DNA from: Xenorhabdus griffiniae
GTDB taxonomy: Bacteria; Pseudomonadota; Gammaproteobacteria; Enterobacterales; Enterobacteriaceae
Reading direction: 5' to 3'
NCBI RefSeq assembly: GCF_001028135.1
Contig: NZ_LDNM01000016.1
Span: 1 to 64,000 of the forward strand
DNA length: 64,000 nt
The notes beneath the pieces were generated by a model, which saw nothing but the letters and a program-made list of their open reading frames with translations, ran no database searches and had not been told where the DNA came from. Numbering within the stretch: the first letter of the stretch is position 1; each line of letters opens with the position of its first letter. Made by a program: the position numbers and the translations under genes. Below, in pieces: positions 12,278-21,813 of this stretch.

Positions 12278-13762
12278 TTACTCTTCTTTGGTGCTGATAT
12301 AGATATTTTTCACTTCTGTATAAGCATCCAGCATCATCTTGTGGGTTTCACGCCCAAGTCCTGATTTCTTATAACCACCGAAAGGAGTGTGAGCGGGCAA
12401 TTCATGATAGGTGTTGATCCACATACGGCCTGTTTTTATTGCTTTGGCGATGTGCAAGGCACGGTTAATATCCTGCGTCCATACGGCACCTGCCAGGCCA
12501 TAGTCGGAATCATTGGCCATTTCGATAACGTTTTCTTCGTTACTGAACGGAATGACGCATAGTACAGGCCCGAAAATTTCTTCTTGCGCCACCCGCATCT
12601 TATTGGTGACATTGGTCAGGATCGTCGGCTGGATAAAGAAGCCATCATCATATCCTGCCCCGGTTATACGTTTTCCGCCAGTCAAAACGGTTGCACCTTC
12701 CTGTTTTGCGAGGTCGATGTAACCTAAAATAGTGTTCATCTGTTCTTCACTGACCTGGCAGCCCATTTCTGTTTCTGCCAGCATCGGGTCGCCCACTTTG
12801 ATTGATTCAAACACTGTTTTCAGTGAATTCAGGAATTCATCATGAATATCTTTATGCAGGAACAGACGGGCACCGGATTCACAGGCTTGCCCTTGGTTCA
12901 GCAAAATTGCATTGGCTGCATATTTGATGGCCTTTTTCATGTTGGCATCAGGGAAAACGATATTAGCCGATTTACCTCCCAATTCCAGCGTGGCCGGAAT
13001 AAGCCTTTTCGCCGCAGCTGCGGCAACGTTGTAACCGACTTCTGTTGATCCAGTAAAGGCGACTTTGTTAATGCCGTCATGATCGAGGATTGCCTGGCCT
13101 ACCACTGAGCCACGCCCTGTAACAATATTGACAACACCTGCTGGTAAAACTTGATTCATGATACGCCCCAATTCAAGCAGCGTGATTGGAGTCAGGCTGG
13201 CAGGATTGATAACAATAGTATTACCGGCAGCAAGGGCAGGCGCGAGTTTCCAGGCAGCCATTAATAGCGGGAAATTCCACGGAATAATTTGCCCGACTAC
13301 GCCAATGGGTTCTCTGATGACTAAGCTCAGTGTGTCATTATCGATGACATCAGTCGTATCAGAATGAGCACGGATAACGCCGGCAAAGTAGCGGAAATGA
13401 TCAACAGAAAAAGGAATATCGAAATGACGACATAGCGCCTGGGTTTTACCCCCATCCAATGTTTCAAGGACAATAAAACGTTCGGCTTCGGCTTCCAGCA
13501 AGTCGGCAATTTTCAGTAATAACGATTGCCTCTCCGTTGCGGATGTTTTGCTCCATGCTGGCAGCGCTTTTTGGGCAGCCTTGACGGCAAGTTCAACATC
13601 TTCGGCATTTCCTGCTGCGTATTCTGTCAACAATTCACCGGTTGCAGGGTTGTAGCTTTGTATCGTATTTTTTGAAACGCTATCACGCCACTCACCATTA
13701 ATCAGCATCTTATAAGATGTACAAGGCAACAATGTTTTTTCGATATCATGTAGTTTTTTCAT
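12278..13762 (-). CDS. NAD(P)+-dependent aldehyde dehydrogenase, AldB-like
   Basis: Cytoplasmic aldehyde dehydrogenase oxidising an aldehyde to its acid. 494 residues from the ATG at 13762, which has GGAGA eight bases upstream; an upstream in-frame start at 13813 would add 17 unsupported residues. Catalytic Glu260 (LELGGKS) and nucleophile Cys294 (GQACESG) are present, as are PWNFP and the late GRETHKMML segment. Several stretches (DHFRYFAG, EPIGVVGQIIPWNFPLLMA, GRETHKMML) resemble E. coli AldB. Odd point: the usual cofactor-binding Lys in the V-x-K-P-A motif is Asn here (INPASLTP, Asn186), which may affect coenzyme binding. The exact substrate cannot be read from the sequence. Confidence 0.85.
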   Translation of the reverse strand: MKKLHDIEKTLLPCTSYKMLINGEWRDSVSKNTIQSYNPATGELLTEYAAGNAEDVELAVKAAQKALPAWSKTSATERQSLLLKIADLLEAEAERFIVLETLDGGKTQALCRHFDIPFSVDHFRYFAGVIRAHSDTTDVIDNDTLSLVIREPIGVVGQIIPWNFPLLMAAWKLAPALAAGNTIVINPASLTPITLLELGRIMNQVLPAGVVNIVTGRGSVVGQAILDHDGINKVAFTGSTEVGYNVAAAAAKRLIPATLELGGKSANIVFPDANMKKAIKYAANAILLNQGQACESGARLFLHKDIHDEFLNSLKTVFESIKVGDPMLAETEMGCQVSEEQMNTILGYIDLAKQEGATVLTGGKRITGAGYDDGFFIQPTILTNVTNKMRVAQEEIFGPVLCVIPFSNEENVIEMANDSDYGLAGAVWTQDINRALHIAKAIKTGRMWINTYHELPAHTPFGGYKKSGLGRETHKMMLDAYTEVKNIYISTKEE

Positions 13763-14366
13763 TATATTCTCCGGGTACTTTGGTTTGAGGTATGCTAGGA
13801 TATATATTCTCAACTTATTATCAGACTAATTCTTAATTTTGAGCAAAGCTGAACTGAAATATAAAAGAGCTATATCAATAAATATAAACCTTGATAGTTA
13901 AATGCGCGACATATGAAAACTGCATAGAATATGATTTTCTAGTGGAATATATTTTTTGAGAGTAATAACGGTATGTTATATCTTCTTGTTTTATTCTAAC
14001 GTTAGATTGAAGTTTATCGAGTATATACTAATCCAACTTCAAGATGTGTTTTGCGGATTGCAACTTGAAGTTTATCGAGTATATATGGGGAGTAATAGGA
14101 ATAACGCGGACAGAAAACGTTTTATGGGTAATGAATATTAAACATGGTTTATCCTTTTATAGGAAGTGATATCAGGAATAGCAGATTGATATTTCAATAT
14201 TTCAGCAAATGAATTCGATATGTATATTGATTATCTTCAATTACATAAAGTAATCAATAATAAAGTTATAAATATTCCTAATTTGATAATAAAAATTTTT
14301 CTTAAAACGATTTATATGTTCACATTCTTGCTATGATTACTTTAATCGGTAATCGCGGGGTTGATC
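13763..14366. other. AT-rich intergenic region with a degenerate repeat
   Basis: About 600 bp between the divergent aldehyde dehydrogenase and lipoprotein genes. It contains the degenerate palindromic repeat at 14007-14086 and otherwise AT-rich DNA. A 61-codon frame at 13956-14141 runs across the repeat and is not a credible gene. Confidence 0.5.
14007..14086. repeat. Palindromic intergenic repeat, copy A (degenerate, hairpin core lost)
   Basis: AATCCAACTTCAAGATGTG at 14030-14048 is joined almost directly to TTGCGGATTGCAACTTGAAG at 14051-14070 and TTTATCGAGTATATA. This corresponds to both outer arms of the full repeat (copies B-E) with the central GC-rich palindrome deleted. A second right-end fragment, TTGAAGTTTATCGAGTATATA, lies immediately upstream at 14007-14027, so two partial copies appear to abut. 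Confidence 0.75.
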
Positions 14367-14714
14367 ATGAGAAAATTGTTAACGATTTGTTTATTAGGAT
14401 TTGCATTGACTGGGTGTGATAATCAACTCAAAATTGATGGAACAAATGACATCGCTGTAAAAACATCCATTGAGAAAATCAGAGATACTTTACCAGAAGA
14501 TAAAAGATTACAATTTGATGACGCATTAAATGTTGTCATGATCAATAATATCGACTTTGATGATCTGTTCAAGGATAACAAGAATGGAAATATCAAACAT
14601 GCAGATATACAAAAATTGGAACAGAAATTTTTTCAATCCCTTCATGGGAAAACAGCCGATCAAGTTATTGACGATGCAGAGAAAATTAAAGCGGCCAGCA
14701 TGCACAAAAAATGA
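14367..14714 (+). CDS. Small lipoprotein, DUF6694-like
   Basis: A 115-residue predicted lipoprotein of unknown function. A short basic start and hydrophobic segment end in the lipobox ALTGC, with the lipidated Cys at residue 17 from ATG 14367 (a TTG two codons upstream is also open). The mature part is charged, mostly helical in character, and contains SIEKIRDTLPEDKR and GKTADQVIDDAEKIKA. That layout matches the small DUF6694 lipoproteins as I remember them. GCGGGGTTGATC precedes the ATG. It stands alone in AT-rich DNA. Confidence 0.7.
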   Translation: MRKLLTICLLGFALTGCDNQLKIDGTNDIAVKTSIEKIRDTLPEDKRLQFDDALNVVMINNIDFDDLFKDNKNGNIKHADIQKLEQKFFQSLHGKTADQVIDDAEKIKAASMHKK

Positions 14715-14836
14715 GTATATATCTTATTAAGTTGCCTCCAACAGAACAACGAGAATTAAGTGAATGCCTTACTGCACACAGAATGTACGGGTAATACTAA
14801 CGGATTTTATTACGGCTGAATACCGTACTTTTAATC

Positions 14837-14865
14837 ATAAAAAAACCCGCAGTATTTGCGGGCTT
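14837..14865 (-). terminator. metK intrinsic terminator
   Basis: Read on the minus strand, GCCCGCA-AATAC-TGCGGGT is followed by a run of seven T, 19 bp beyond the metK stop. A textbook intrinsic terminator. Confidence 0.85.
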
Positions 14866-14883
14866 CATAGGTTAGCAAAGCCT

Positions 14884-16038
14884 TTATTTCAAGCCTGCCG
14901 CAGAGCGCAGAATTTCAGCTTTATCTGTTGCTTCCCACGGGAATTGTTCACGACCGAAATGACCGTAAGCCGCAGTATCGCGATAAATGGGGTGTAACAG
15001 ATTCAGCATCTTGATCAGGCCATAAGGACGCAGATCAAAAAATTCACGGACTAGTTGAATCAGTGTGGAAGTTGGGACTTTCTCCGTACCGAACGTTTCC
15101 ACCATGATAGATGTTGGCTCTGCAACACCGATGGCATAAGAAACCTGGATTTCACAGCGATCAGCCAGACCTGCCGCAACGATGTTTTTGGCAACGTAAC
15201 GCGCGGCATAGGCTGCCGAACGGTCAACTTTGGAAGGATCTTTACCAGAAAATGCGCCACCACCGTGACGAGCCATACCACCATAGGTATCAACAATGAT
15301 CTTACGGCCAGTCAGACCACAGTCACCCATTGGCCCTCCGATGACAAAACGACCTGTTGGGTTGATGAAATATTTGGTCATCGGGGTAAGCCATTCAGCA
15401 GGTAATACCGGTTTGATGATCTCATCCATCACGGCTTCATGCAGTGCTTTTTGAGCAATATCTTCGCTGTGTTGGGTTGAAAGGACAACAGCATCAATAC
15501 CAACAATCTTGTTGTTTTCGTACTGGAAAGTGACCTGACTTTTTGCATCAGGGCGCAACCACGGCAGGGTGCCGTTTTTACGAACTTCGGCCTGACGCTC
15601 AACCAAACGGTGTGCATAAGTGATAGGTGCTGGCATAAGAACATCAGTTTCATTGGTCGCATAACCAAACATCAAGCCCTGATCTCCTGCACCTTGTTCC
15701 AGAGGATCTGTGCGGTCAACACCCTGGTTGATATCTGGAGATTGTTTACCAATGGCGCTGATAACGGCACATGAGTTGGCATCAAACCCCATATCTGAGC
15801 TGGTATAGCCGATTTCACGTACTGTACTGCGGGTAATTTCTTCTATATCAACCCAAGCGCTGGTCGTGATTTCACCACCAACCATGACCATGCCTGTTTT
15901 AACATAAGTTTCGCAGGCCACGCGAGCTTTAGGATCCTGTTTTAAAATTGCATCAAGGACGGCATCGGAAATCTGATCGGCAATTTTGTCTGGATGTCCT
16001 TCTGAGACAGACTCAGAAGTAAAAAGATGTGTAGTCAT
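14884..16038 (-). CDS. metK: S-adenosylmethionine synthetase
   Basis: Joins methionine and ATP to form S-adenosylmethionine, releasing phosphate and pyrophosphate. 384 residues, full length. The N-terminal [16 protein letters not shown], the hexapeptide GAGDQG and [19 protein letters not shown] are all present. Transcribed divergently from speA across a roughly 680 bp gap. A MetJ-type operator lies about 50 bp upstream, suggesting repression by MetJ-SAM. It supplies SAM for methylation and polyamine synthesis. Confidence 0.97.
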   Translation of the reverse strand: MTTHLFTSESVSEGHPDKIADQISDAVLDAILKQDPKARVACETYVKTGMVMVGGEITTSAWVDIEEITRSTVREIGYTSSDMGFDANSCAVISAIGKQSPDINQGVDRTDPLEQGAGDQGLMFGYATNETDVLMPAPITYAHRLVERQAEVRKNGTLPWLRPDAKSQVTFQYENNKIVGIDAVVLSTQHSEDIAQKALHEAVMDEIIKPVLPAEWLTPMTKYFINPTGRFVIGGPMGDCGLTGRKIIVDTYGGMARHGGGAFSGKDPSKVDRSAAYAARYVAKNIVAAGLADRCEIQVSYAIGVAEPTSIMVETFGTEKVPTSTLIQLVREFFDLRPYGLIKMLNLLHPIYRDTAAYGHFGREQFPWEATDKAEILRSAAGLK

Positions 16039-16080
16039 TATATTTTATTACCTTAAATATAATCTTGGATTAATGGCGGA

Positions 16081-16104
16081 TGTTTTACCGTCTAGACGGC
16101 TATT
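16081..16104 (-). promoter_or_regulatory. Probable MetJ operator (tandem met boxes) upstream of metK
   Basis: On the metK strand the sequence AGCCGTCTAGACGGTA gives two abutting 8-mers related to the met box AGACGTCT, and AAACATCC follows in register as a weaker third. The core CCGTCTAGACGG (16088-16099) is a perfect palindrome. Position and pattern match known MetJ sites; the identity is inferred. Confidence 0.6.
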
Positions 16105-16700
16105 TTAAGTCACTCTTGCTAAGGTTACCAGTTTTTTTAATTCTAATTATCTTCCATTGTGTGACATTTTAGCTTCACCATCTAAAAAGTATGAGGGGTG
16201 TTCGGCCTTATTTAGGTAAATTGCATTTTGCAATTTTGCTGGATTACAGGTATAAACTGCGCGCGTAGCATAAGTCATTTTTTTGCACTTGAAGTTACGG
16301 GCGCTTGCAGGAAATGTACACATGTCCTGCTTCTCAATTGAGAAACGGCTTGCGGTGGGTAAGCCATGTGGAGGTGAATGGGGTTATGAACCATTATCTG
16401 CTGATTATTAACGGCCAACAGCCACATTATGCCATTGATGTATCCACATCTTGTTCCTTCCTTTTCAATATGCAGTCATTTCGATGTTACCCGCAGCATA
16501 GTTACTTGCAGTATATAAGCAGCAGGTAAAATTGAGTTGGTATCATTATGAGTCACAGTAAATATATTGTTTAGTCCTCTCTAAACGTTCCTATAATCTA
16601 AGAGCATGCTGTTCCCTGACATTTTTTAATGCGCAAGATACGCACGATAAAATAGTGTCTTGGGTTATTGACCTTACAGGCGAAGGCAAATCTCGACTCC
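16105..16700. other. Intergenic region between metK and speA
   Basis: Roughly 600 bp that should hold both promoters. E. coli has the small gene yqgB in the equivalent place, but nothing resembling it was recognised. A 74-codon open frame (16305-16529) has no recognisable homology and no convincing ribosome binding site. Confidence 0.4.
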
Positions 16701-16715
16701 ATGAAGGAGACTGCC

Positions 16716-18620
16716 ATGAATGATAATATCGCTCGCAAAATGCGACAGACCTATAACATCGCATACTGGGGCGGCGGCTATTACTATGTCAATGATCTGG
16801 GTAATGTCAGTGTTTGCCCAAACCCTGACTTACCGGGAGCTAAAATTGAACTCGCCACTCTGGTGAAGAAAGTTCAGGAAGAAAAAGAACAATTGCGGTT
16901 GCCGGCATTGTTTTGTTTTCCCCAGATTTTGCAACATCGCTTGCGTTCGATTAATGCCGCGTTTAAACGGGCACGTGAATCTTATGGGTATAAAGGAGAT
17001 TACTTCCTTGTTTATCCGATTAAGGTCAATCAGCATCGCCGCGTTATTGAGACATTGGCAAATGCTGATGAACCGATTGGATTAGAGGCAGGCTCCAAAG
17101 CGGAATTAATGGCCGTGTTGGCTCATGCCGGCATGACAGGTACGGTGATTGTTTGTAATGGTTATAAGGATCGCGAATACGTCCGTCTGGCATTGATCGG
17201 TGAAAAACTGGGACACAAGGTGTATCTGGTTATCGAGAAGATGTCTGAAATTGAGATGGTACTGGAAGAAGCCAAGCGCCTGAATGTGATCCCACGTTTG
17301 GGCGTTCGGGCCCGTCTGGCATCTCAGGGTTCTGGTAAATGGCAGGCCAGTGGCGGTGAAAAATCGAAGTTTGGATTGGCTGCCGCGCAGGTATTGCAAT
17401 TAGTTGAAAGGTTGCGTGCAGCTGGGCGGTTGGATAGCTTGCAATTGCTGCATTTCCACTTGGGTTCCCAATTGGCGAATATCCGTGATGTGGCAACGGG
17501 GGTGCGTGAATCTGCCCGTTTTTATGTCGAATTGTCTAAACTGGGCGTCAAGATCCAGTGCTTTGACGTTGGTGGTGGTCTAGGTGTCGATTATGAAGGA
17601 ACACGCTCCCAGTCTGAATGCTCGGTTAATTACGGTTTGAATGAATATGCGAATAACGTTATTTGGGGCATTGGGGATGCGTGTGAAGAACATGGCCTGC
17701 CTCACCCAACAGTGATTACGGAGTCCGGCCGGGCATTGACCGCCCATCATACCGTTTTGGTCTCCAATGTTATTGGGGTAGAGCACAATGAATTTACTCA
17801 AACTACGCCGCCGGCAGAAGGTGCGACGCGCCCTCTGACCAGTTTGTGGGAAACCTGGCTGGAGATGCAATCTGACAGTAGCCGCCGTTCCCTGCGTGAA
17901 TCGCTGCATGACAGCCAGTTTGATCTGCATGATGTCCATACCCAGTATGCTCACGGTATGTTGGATCTGTCAGAACGTGCGTGGGCGGAAGAACTGTATT
18001 TAAATATCTGTCGCCACATTCAGCAAGACCTTGACCCAAGCAACCGTGCCCATCGTCCGATCATTGATGAATTACAGGAACGCATGGCAGATAAATTCTA
18101 CGTGAATTTCTCGCTGTTCCAGTCAATGCCGGATGCGTGGGGGATTGATCAACTTTTCCCTGTTTTGCCAATTGAAGGTCTGGATAAACCGCTGGATCGT
18201 CGTGCTGTTTTGTTGGATATCACCTGCGATTCTGACGGTACAATTGATCACTATGTTGATGGTGATGGTGTGGCAACAACGATGCCAATGCCCGCTTATG
18301 ATCCAGAAAACCCGCCCCTGATTGGTTTCTTTATGGTTGGAGCTTATCAGGAAATTTTGGGTAACATGCATAACTTGTTTGGTGATACGGCTGCCATTGA
18401 TGTTTATGTTGCAGAAAATGGCGTAGTGACTTATAAGCAGAGCGAGGAAGGTGATTCTGTCGCCAATATGCTTCAATATGTCAAACTGGATCCGCAGGTA
18501 TTATTGACCCGTTTCCGTGATCAAGTGAAATCGACTGATCTGGATGACAATTTGCAGGAACAATTCTTGCAAGAGTTTGAAAGTGGCCTGTATGGCTACA
18601 CCTATTTGGAAGATGAGTAA
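16716..18620 (+). CDS. speA: Biosynthetic arginine decarboxylase
   Basis: PLP enzyme converting arginine to agmatine, the first step of the SpeA-SpeB route to putrescine. From ATG 16716 it has 634 residues, with PLP lysine Lys103 ([10 protein letters not shown]), the glycine-rich [11 protein letters not shown], and the conserved end YGYTYLEDE. The start is chosen because AAGGAGA at 16704-16710 sits five bases upstream. In-frame ATG 16701 and TTG 16668 would add 5 and 16 residues resembling the E. coli N-terminal extension, so a longer form cannot be excluded. speB follows after a 244 bp gap that contains a palindromic repeat, so the pair may not be a tight operon. Confidence 0.95.
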   Translation: MNDNIARKMRQTYNIAYWGGGYYYVNDLGNVSVCPNPDLPGAKIELATLVKKVQEEKEQLRLPALFCFPQILQHRLRSINAAFKRARESYGYKGDYFLVYPIKVNQHRRVIETLANADEPIGLEAGSKAELMAVLAHAGMTGTVIVCNGYKDREYVRLALIGEKLGHKVYLVIEKMSEIEMVLEEAKRLNVIPRLGVRARLASQGSGKWQASGGEKSKFGLAAAQVLQLVERLRAAGRLDSLQLLHFHLGSQLANIRDVATGVRESARFYVELSKLGVKIQCFDVGGGLGVDYEGTRSQSECSVNYGLNEYANNVIWGIGDACEEHGLPHPTVITESGRALTAHHTVLVSNVIGVEHNEFTQTTPPAEGATRPLTSLWETWLEMQSDSSRRSLRESLHDSQFDLHDVHTQYAHGMLDLSERAWAEELYLNICRHIQQDLDPSNRAHRPIIDELQERMADKFYVNFSLFQSMPDAWGIDQLFPVLPIEGLDKPLDRRAVLLDITCDSDGTIDHYVDGDGVATTMPMPAYDPENPPLIGFFMVGAYQEILGNMHNLFGDTAAIDVYVAENGVVTYKQSEEGDSVANMLQYVKLDPQVLLTRFRDQVKSTDLDDNLQEQFLQEFESGLYGYTYLEDE

Positions 18621-18671
18621 TCCTGATTAGCCATTAATCTGTATCAATAGTCATTCCTGATCATGTGTTTT

Positions 18672-18780
18672 GTATAATAACTCGATAAACTTCAGGTTGC
18701 CATCCGCAAAACGCCGCGAGGCCTTATATTTCCCCGTTGTGCGGGGAAATATAACACGCATCTGAAGTTGGATGGGTATA
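18672..18780. repeat. Palindromic intergenic repeat, copy B
   Basis: Full copy between speA and speB: CTCGATAAACTTCAGGTTGC at the left, the inner palindrome ATATTTCCCCG-TTGTG-CGGGGAAATAT in the middle, and CATCTGAAGTTGGATGGGTATA at the right. Same orientation as copies D and E. Confidence 0.85.
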
Positions 18781-18864
18781 GTGTAAATAAGCCCTTGTGT
18801 TACTTGTTACTGCCAATTATTGGAGATTGGTAATAAGCCAGTATGGGACTTTTGAGGATATATC

Positions 18865-19791
18865 ATGAGTATTAGCTCCTTAGGAAACCAAATTGATAAC
18901 TCTTTGGTTTCAAATGCCTTTGGCTTCCTGCGTTTTCCGTTGAACTTTCAACCCTATTCCAGTGATGCGGAATGGGTGATTACCGGCATTCCTTTTGATA
19001 TGGCAACATCGGGACGCGCGGGTAGCCGCCACGGGCCGGCTGCCATTCGTCAGGTATCGACTAATCTGGCATGGGAAAGCAGCCGTTGGCCGTGGAACTT
19101 CAGCTTACGCAAGCGCCTGAATGTGGTGGATTGCGGGGATCTGGTATTTAGCTTCGGTGATGCCCAGGATATGAGTGATAAGTTGCAGGCACATGCTGAA
19201 AAAGTGCTGGCATCGGGTAAGCATATGCTGTCATTTGGTGGTGATCACTTTATCACTTTGCCACTGTTACGTGCCCATGCAAAACACTTTGGCAAAATGG
19301 CGCTGATCCATTTTGATGCCCATACAGATACTTATCCAAATGGCAGTCAATTTGATCATGGTACGATGTTTTACCATGCGCCAAATGAAGGGCTGATAGA
19401 TCCTCACCATTCAGTACAAATAGGTATTCGTACTGAACATGATACGGATAATGGTTTTACTGTACTGGATGCTGGTCAGGTTAATGATCGCAGTGTTGAT
19501 GATCTTGCTGGGCAGATTAAAACGGTGGTTGGTGACTTGCCGATTTATCTGACGTTCGATATTGATTGCCTTGATCCGGCATTTGCACCAGGGACAGGAA
19601 CGCCGGTGATTGGTGGATTGACGTCAGATCGGGCATTGAAAATAGTGCGTGCCTTACAACCATTGAATATTGTTGGAATGGATGTGGTGGAAGTGGCACC
19701 GGCTTATGACCAATCTGAAATTACGGCATTGGCGGCCGCCACAATTGGGCTGGAGTTGCTGTATTTACAGGCATCAAAGAAAGCTCTTTAA
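18865..19791 (+). CDS. speB: Agmatinase
   Basis: Mn2+-dependent ureohydrolase splitting agmatine into putrescine and urea. 308 residues. The metal-binding motifs of the arginase/agmatinase family are intact: GGDHFITLP near 127, HFDAHTDTY near 149, and [18 protein letters not shown] near 231. TTTTGAGGATATATC gives a reasonable ribosome binding site before the ATG. Together with speA it completes arginine-to-putrescine synthesis. Both its flanks carry copies of the palindromic repeat. Confidence 0.96.
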   Translation: MSISSLGNQIDNSLVSNAFGFLRFPLNFQPYSSDAEWVITGIPFDMATSGRAGSRHGPAAIRQVSTNLAWESSRWPWNFSLRKRLNVVDCGDLVFSFGDAQDMSDKLQAHAEKVLASGKHMLSFGGDHFITLPLLRAHAKHFGKMALIHFDAHTDTYPNGSQFDHGTMFYHAPNEGLIDPHHSVQIGIRTEHDTDNGFTVLDAGQVNDRSVDDLAGQIKTVVGDLPIYLTFDIDCLDPAFAPGTGTPVIGGLTSDRALKIVRALQPLNIVGMDVVEVAPAYDQSEITALAAATIGLELLYLQASKKAL

Positions 19792-19815
19792 TGCATTAAT
19801 CTTATAAATTGATTT

Positions 19816-19920
19816 TATACCAATCCAGCTTCAAGATGCGTGTTATATTTCCCCGCGCAGCGGGGAAATATAAGGCTTCGCGCCGTCTGGCGGATGGCAA
19901 CTTGAAGTTTATCGCGTATA
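19816..19920. repeat. Palindromic intergenic repeat, copy C
   Basis: Full copy in the opposite orientation to B, D and E. TATACCAATCCAGCTTCAAG is followed by a perfect 14 bp inner palindrome arm, TTATATTTCCCCGC (19843-19856), loop GCA, and its complement to 19873. The right end is GGCAACTTGAAGTTTATCGC. Confidence 0.88.
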
Positions 19921-19949
19921 AAGGCTCATCTAAAGGTGAGCCTTTAATT
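19920..19949. terminator. Hairpin between speB and higA
   Basis: AAAGGCTCA and TGAGCCTTT form a 9 bp stem around TCTAAAGG. The plus strand continues AATTTGA. It lies between convergent genes and can serve either side. Confidence 0.55.
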
Positions 19950-19979
19950 TGAGTGTGTCTCTAGAAATGTAGTTTTTTC

Positions 19980-20453
19980 TCAGTCTGAACCCATAAAGGT
20001 TTCAACAGGAACGTTAAAGAATTTGGCAAAGCCTTTTACTTGCCCAATGTTCATAGAACGTTTTCCATGCAGTATCTCTGATATGACGCTCTGGTTTGCA
20101 ATGTCACGCAGATCAAGCTGCCTTATGCCTCTTTCTTTCATCAAGTAACTCAATGCTTCACGTGGAGTAACATTGGGGACTTGGCGATTTTTAGCTTCGT
20201 ACTCATAGACACGATCGGTGATAAAATCAGCGAACTTTGCTGCGGTATGTTCGGTATTTTCAGCATATGAGTATAACTCATCAATCAGTGCCATGCGGGC
20301 ACTCAGATCTTCATCATTTTCTACAGGCTCAATACAGGCTGAGAACAAAAGTGCCAGCGGGCTGATTTGCTCAGATATTGACTGCATCATTTGGGGTAAA
20401 ATTTCGATGAGTCCATCAATCCTTTTATCAGTAACGAGTGATGTTTTTCTCAT
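19980..20453 (-). CDS. higA: HigA-type antitoxin (XRE-family helix-turn-helix)
   Basis: 157 residues. The C-terminal part (about 96-155) is a Cro/C1-type helix-turn-helix: SYLMKERGIRQLDLRDIAN, SVISEILHGKRSMN and GQVKGFAKFFNVP. This is the layout of HigA/MqsA-like antitoxins encoded after their toxin. It should neutralise the upstream HigB-like protein by complex formation and repress the pair's own promoter. The toxin stop lies only 3 bp upstream of this start. The N-terminal extension (about 90 residues) is longer than in E. coli HigA (138 in total). Confidence 0.8.
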   Translation of the reverse strand: MRKTSLVTDKRIDGLIEILPQMMQSISEQISPLALLFSACIEPVENDEDLSARMALIDELYSYAENTEHTAAKFADFITDRVYEYEAKNRQVPNVTPREALSYLMKERGIRQLDLRDIANQSVISEILHGKRSMNIGQVKGFAKFFNVPVETFMGSD

Positions 20454-20456
20454 GCT

Positions 20457-20828
20457 TCACCTTTTTGATCGTTTTGATTTAGTCTGCTTACGCCACCATT
20501 TATCATATTCGGTATGGGGGCAAACATCTTTAATGTAAAAAGTGCCTGATCTGGGATTAAGCCATGTGATAATGCGGCATTTATTTTTATGGATATCAAA
20601 TAGATAAATATCTAACGGCCCTTTTTTGCTTCCTGCCTCCAGTAATTCGTGAGGTATACGATCAACATTCCATGTCGATGTTTTAAGCCATAACTCACGG
20701 ATTTGAGCATAAGATTCAAACCGTAAAGATACTTTATCAAAAACATCCAACCAGAGCTTTAACCCAACTTTCCATTGAGCATGTTTTTGCATCGCTTCGA
20801 TGATGACTTTTGCCGTGATAACTCGCAT
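20457..20828 (-). CDS. higB: HigB-type toxin (type II mRNA interferase)
   Basis: 123 residues, basic at the C-terminus. It matches the HigB_toxin family: MRVITAKVIIEAMQKHAQWK at the start and FYIKDVCPHTEYDKWW near the end, which parallels YIREVMTHKEYD of E. coli HigB. Such proteins are RelE-fold ribosome-dependent endoribonucleases that cleave translated mRNA. The toxin-first order is typical of higBA. AAGGAAG precedes the start codon. The ribonuclease role is family knowledge, not shown by the sequence. Confidence 0.8.
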   Translation of the reverse strand: MRVITAKVIIEAMQKHAQWKVGLKLWLDVFDKVSLRFESYAQIRELWLKTSTWNVDRIPHELLEAGSKKGPLDIYLFDIHKNKCRIITWLNPRSGTFYIKDVCPHTEYDKWWRKQTKSKRSKR

Positions 20829-20842
20829 ATCACTTCCTTATG

Positions 20843-20861
20843 ATATCGCAATTTGCGATAT
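20843..20861 (-). promoter_or_regulatory. Palindromic operator upstream of higBA
   Basis: ATATCGCAA-T-TTGCGATAT is a perfect 9+1+9 palindrome beginning 15 bp upstream of the higB start codon. It has the size and position expected of the autoregulatory HigA operator. On the minus strand TTGTAA and TATCAT flank it at 16 bp spacing, but that promoter would give almost no leader, so the promoter call is uncertain. Confidence 0.7.
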
Positions 20862-20911
20862 TTACAATGTTTGAAAAAATTTAGGCTTCGCTTTTTTTCA
20901 AATAAAGCATA

Positions 20912-21667
20912 TCACTGCACAATATACGTCAACACTTGCTGCTGCGGCATTAAGGCAAAATTTCCGTGGAATTGCGAACCCGCTCGATACTCATCAGATA
21001 ATGTTTGCAGTAGTTTTATGCTTATGGCGTAATCGCTGCAATTAATTGACGTAATTTCAGCCGCATGGAAATCAAAGAAGCGTTTTACGTGGGGATAAAG
21101 TGCCTTAAATAGACTTTCTTTGATGGAGAACGCAAGCGTGAATGCCTGTGCAAAAGGGAATGGACACTCTGTCAGTAATTTCACTTCATTGTCAGTGATG
21201 ATGCTGGATGAAACACTTTTGATGGTATCTGACTTAATCTCCTGCTCGATATCTACGCCCATTATTCGGTATTGATTACAAGAAGCCGCTAAGGCAATAG
21301 CACAGCTGGCTGAATGAGAAATCGAACCACAAATATTGTCAGGCCAGATTGGGGAGCGATCTTGAGCATTGGTGACCTGAAAGCCAGAGTAACCCAAACG
21401 GTTTAAAACCTGTTGAGTGCAATAACGGGCAGCCAGATATTCCGCACGTCGTTTATTCACTGCATTCTGTAATTGGCTTGGGTAGGTAATGCCATATTCG
21501 TCAAATAGTGCATCCCGATAGCAAGACGGGTCAAAATAAGTTTTTATGACATGAAGATCGGGGTGTTCTGACAGCGTACCTGCCTGTACGTCTGTAAAAA
21601 AAGGATCATTTATGGCAGTAGATTGAGCAGAGGTAAGGAAAGGAGTAAAAGTCATTTTTTTCATCAT
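20912..21667 (-). CDS. 4'-phosphopantetheinyl transferase, EntD/NgrA type
   Basis: Transfers 4'-phosphopantetheine from CoA to carrier-protein domains of non-ribosomal peptide and polyketide synthases. 251 residues. EntD-family motifs are visible: KRRAEYLAARYC near 72, GSISHSAS near 114, GVDIE with Asp139 and Glu141 (Mg2+ ligands), and FSIKESLFKALYP with Glu184. No biosynthetic cluster is adjacent, so it probably acts in trans on synthases elsewhere. In Photorhabdus an orphan enzyme of this type, NgrA, is needed to support nematode growth; orthology is plausible but not provable here. It is divergent from galE. The start codon is one of three close ATGs and no clear ribosome binding site is seen. 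Confidence 0.85.
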   Translation of the reverse strand: MMKKMTFTPFLTSAQSTAINDPFFTDVQAGTLSEHPDLHVIKTYFDPSCYRDALFDEYGITYPSQLQNAVNKRRAEYLAARYCTQQVLNRLGYSGFQVTNAQDRSPIWPDNICGSISHSASCAIALAASCNQYRIMGVDIEQEIKSDTIKSVSSSIITDNEVKLLTECPFPFAQAFTLAFSIKESLFKALYPHVKRFFDFHAAEITSINCSDYAISIKLLQTLSDEYRAGSQFHGNFALMPQQQVLTYIVQ

Positions 21668-21813
21668 GGTTTTTTATTATCGGCTGCGATTATTAGAAAG
21701 CGGATCAATTAAAAATGTTTATGGTCTGATTTTGCCATATCTTAATTTTAGTTCACTAACGTACTCACTCTTTTTATACTCCTCGTTATTACCATTTTTG
21801 AAAAGAGGTTGTT

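Noticed and set aside
13956-14141. 61-codon frame upstream of the lipoprotein gene
   Set aside because: It runs through the degenerate repeat, so its sequence is explained by repeat DNA.
16305-16529. 74-codon frame between metK and speA, in the place of E. coli yqgB
   Set aside because: No similarity to YqgB as I know it, no good ribosome binding site at the likely starts, and no family recognised.
18672-19920. Calling the palindromic repeats ERIC sequences
   Set aside because: Length is similar, but the conserved ERIC core sequences are absent; the inner palindrome and ends are different.
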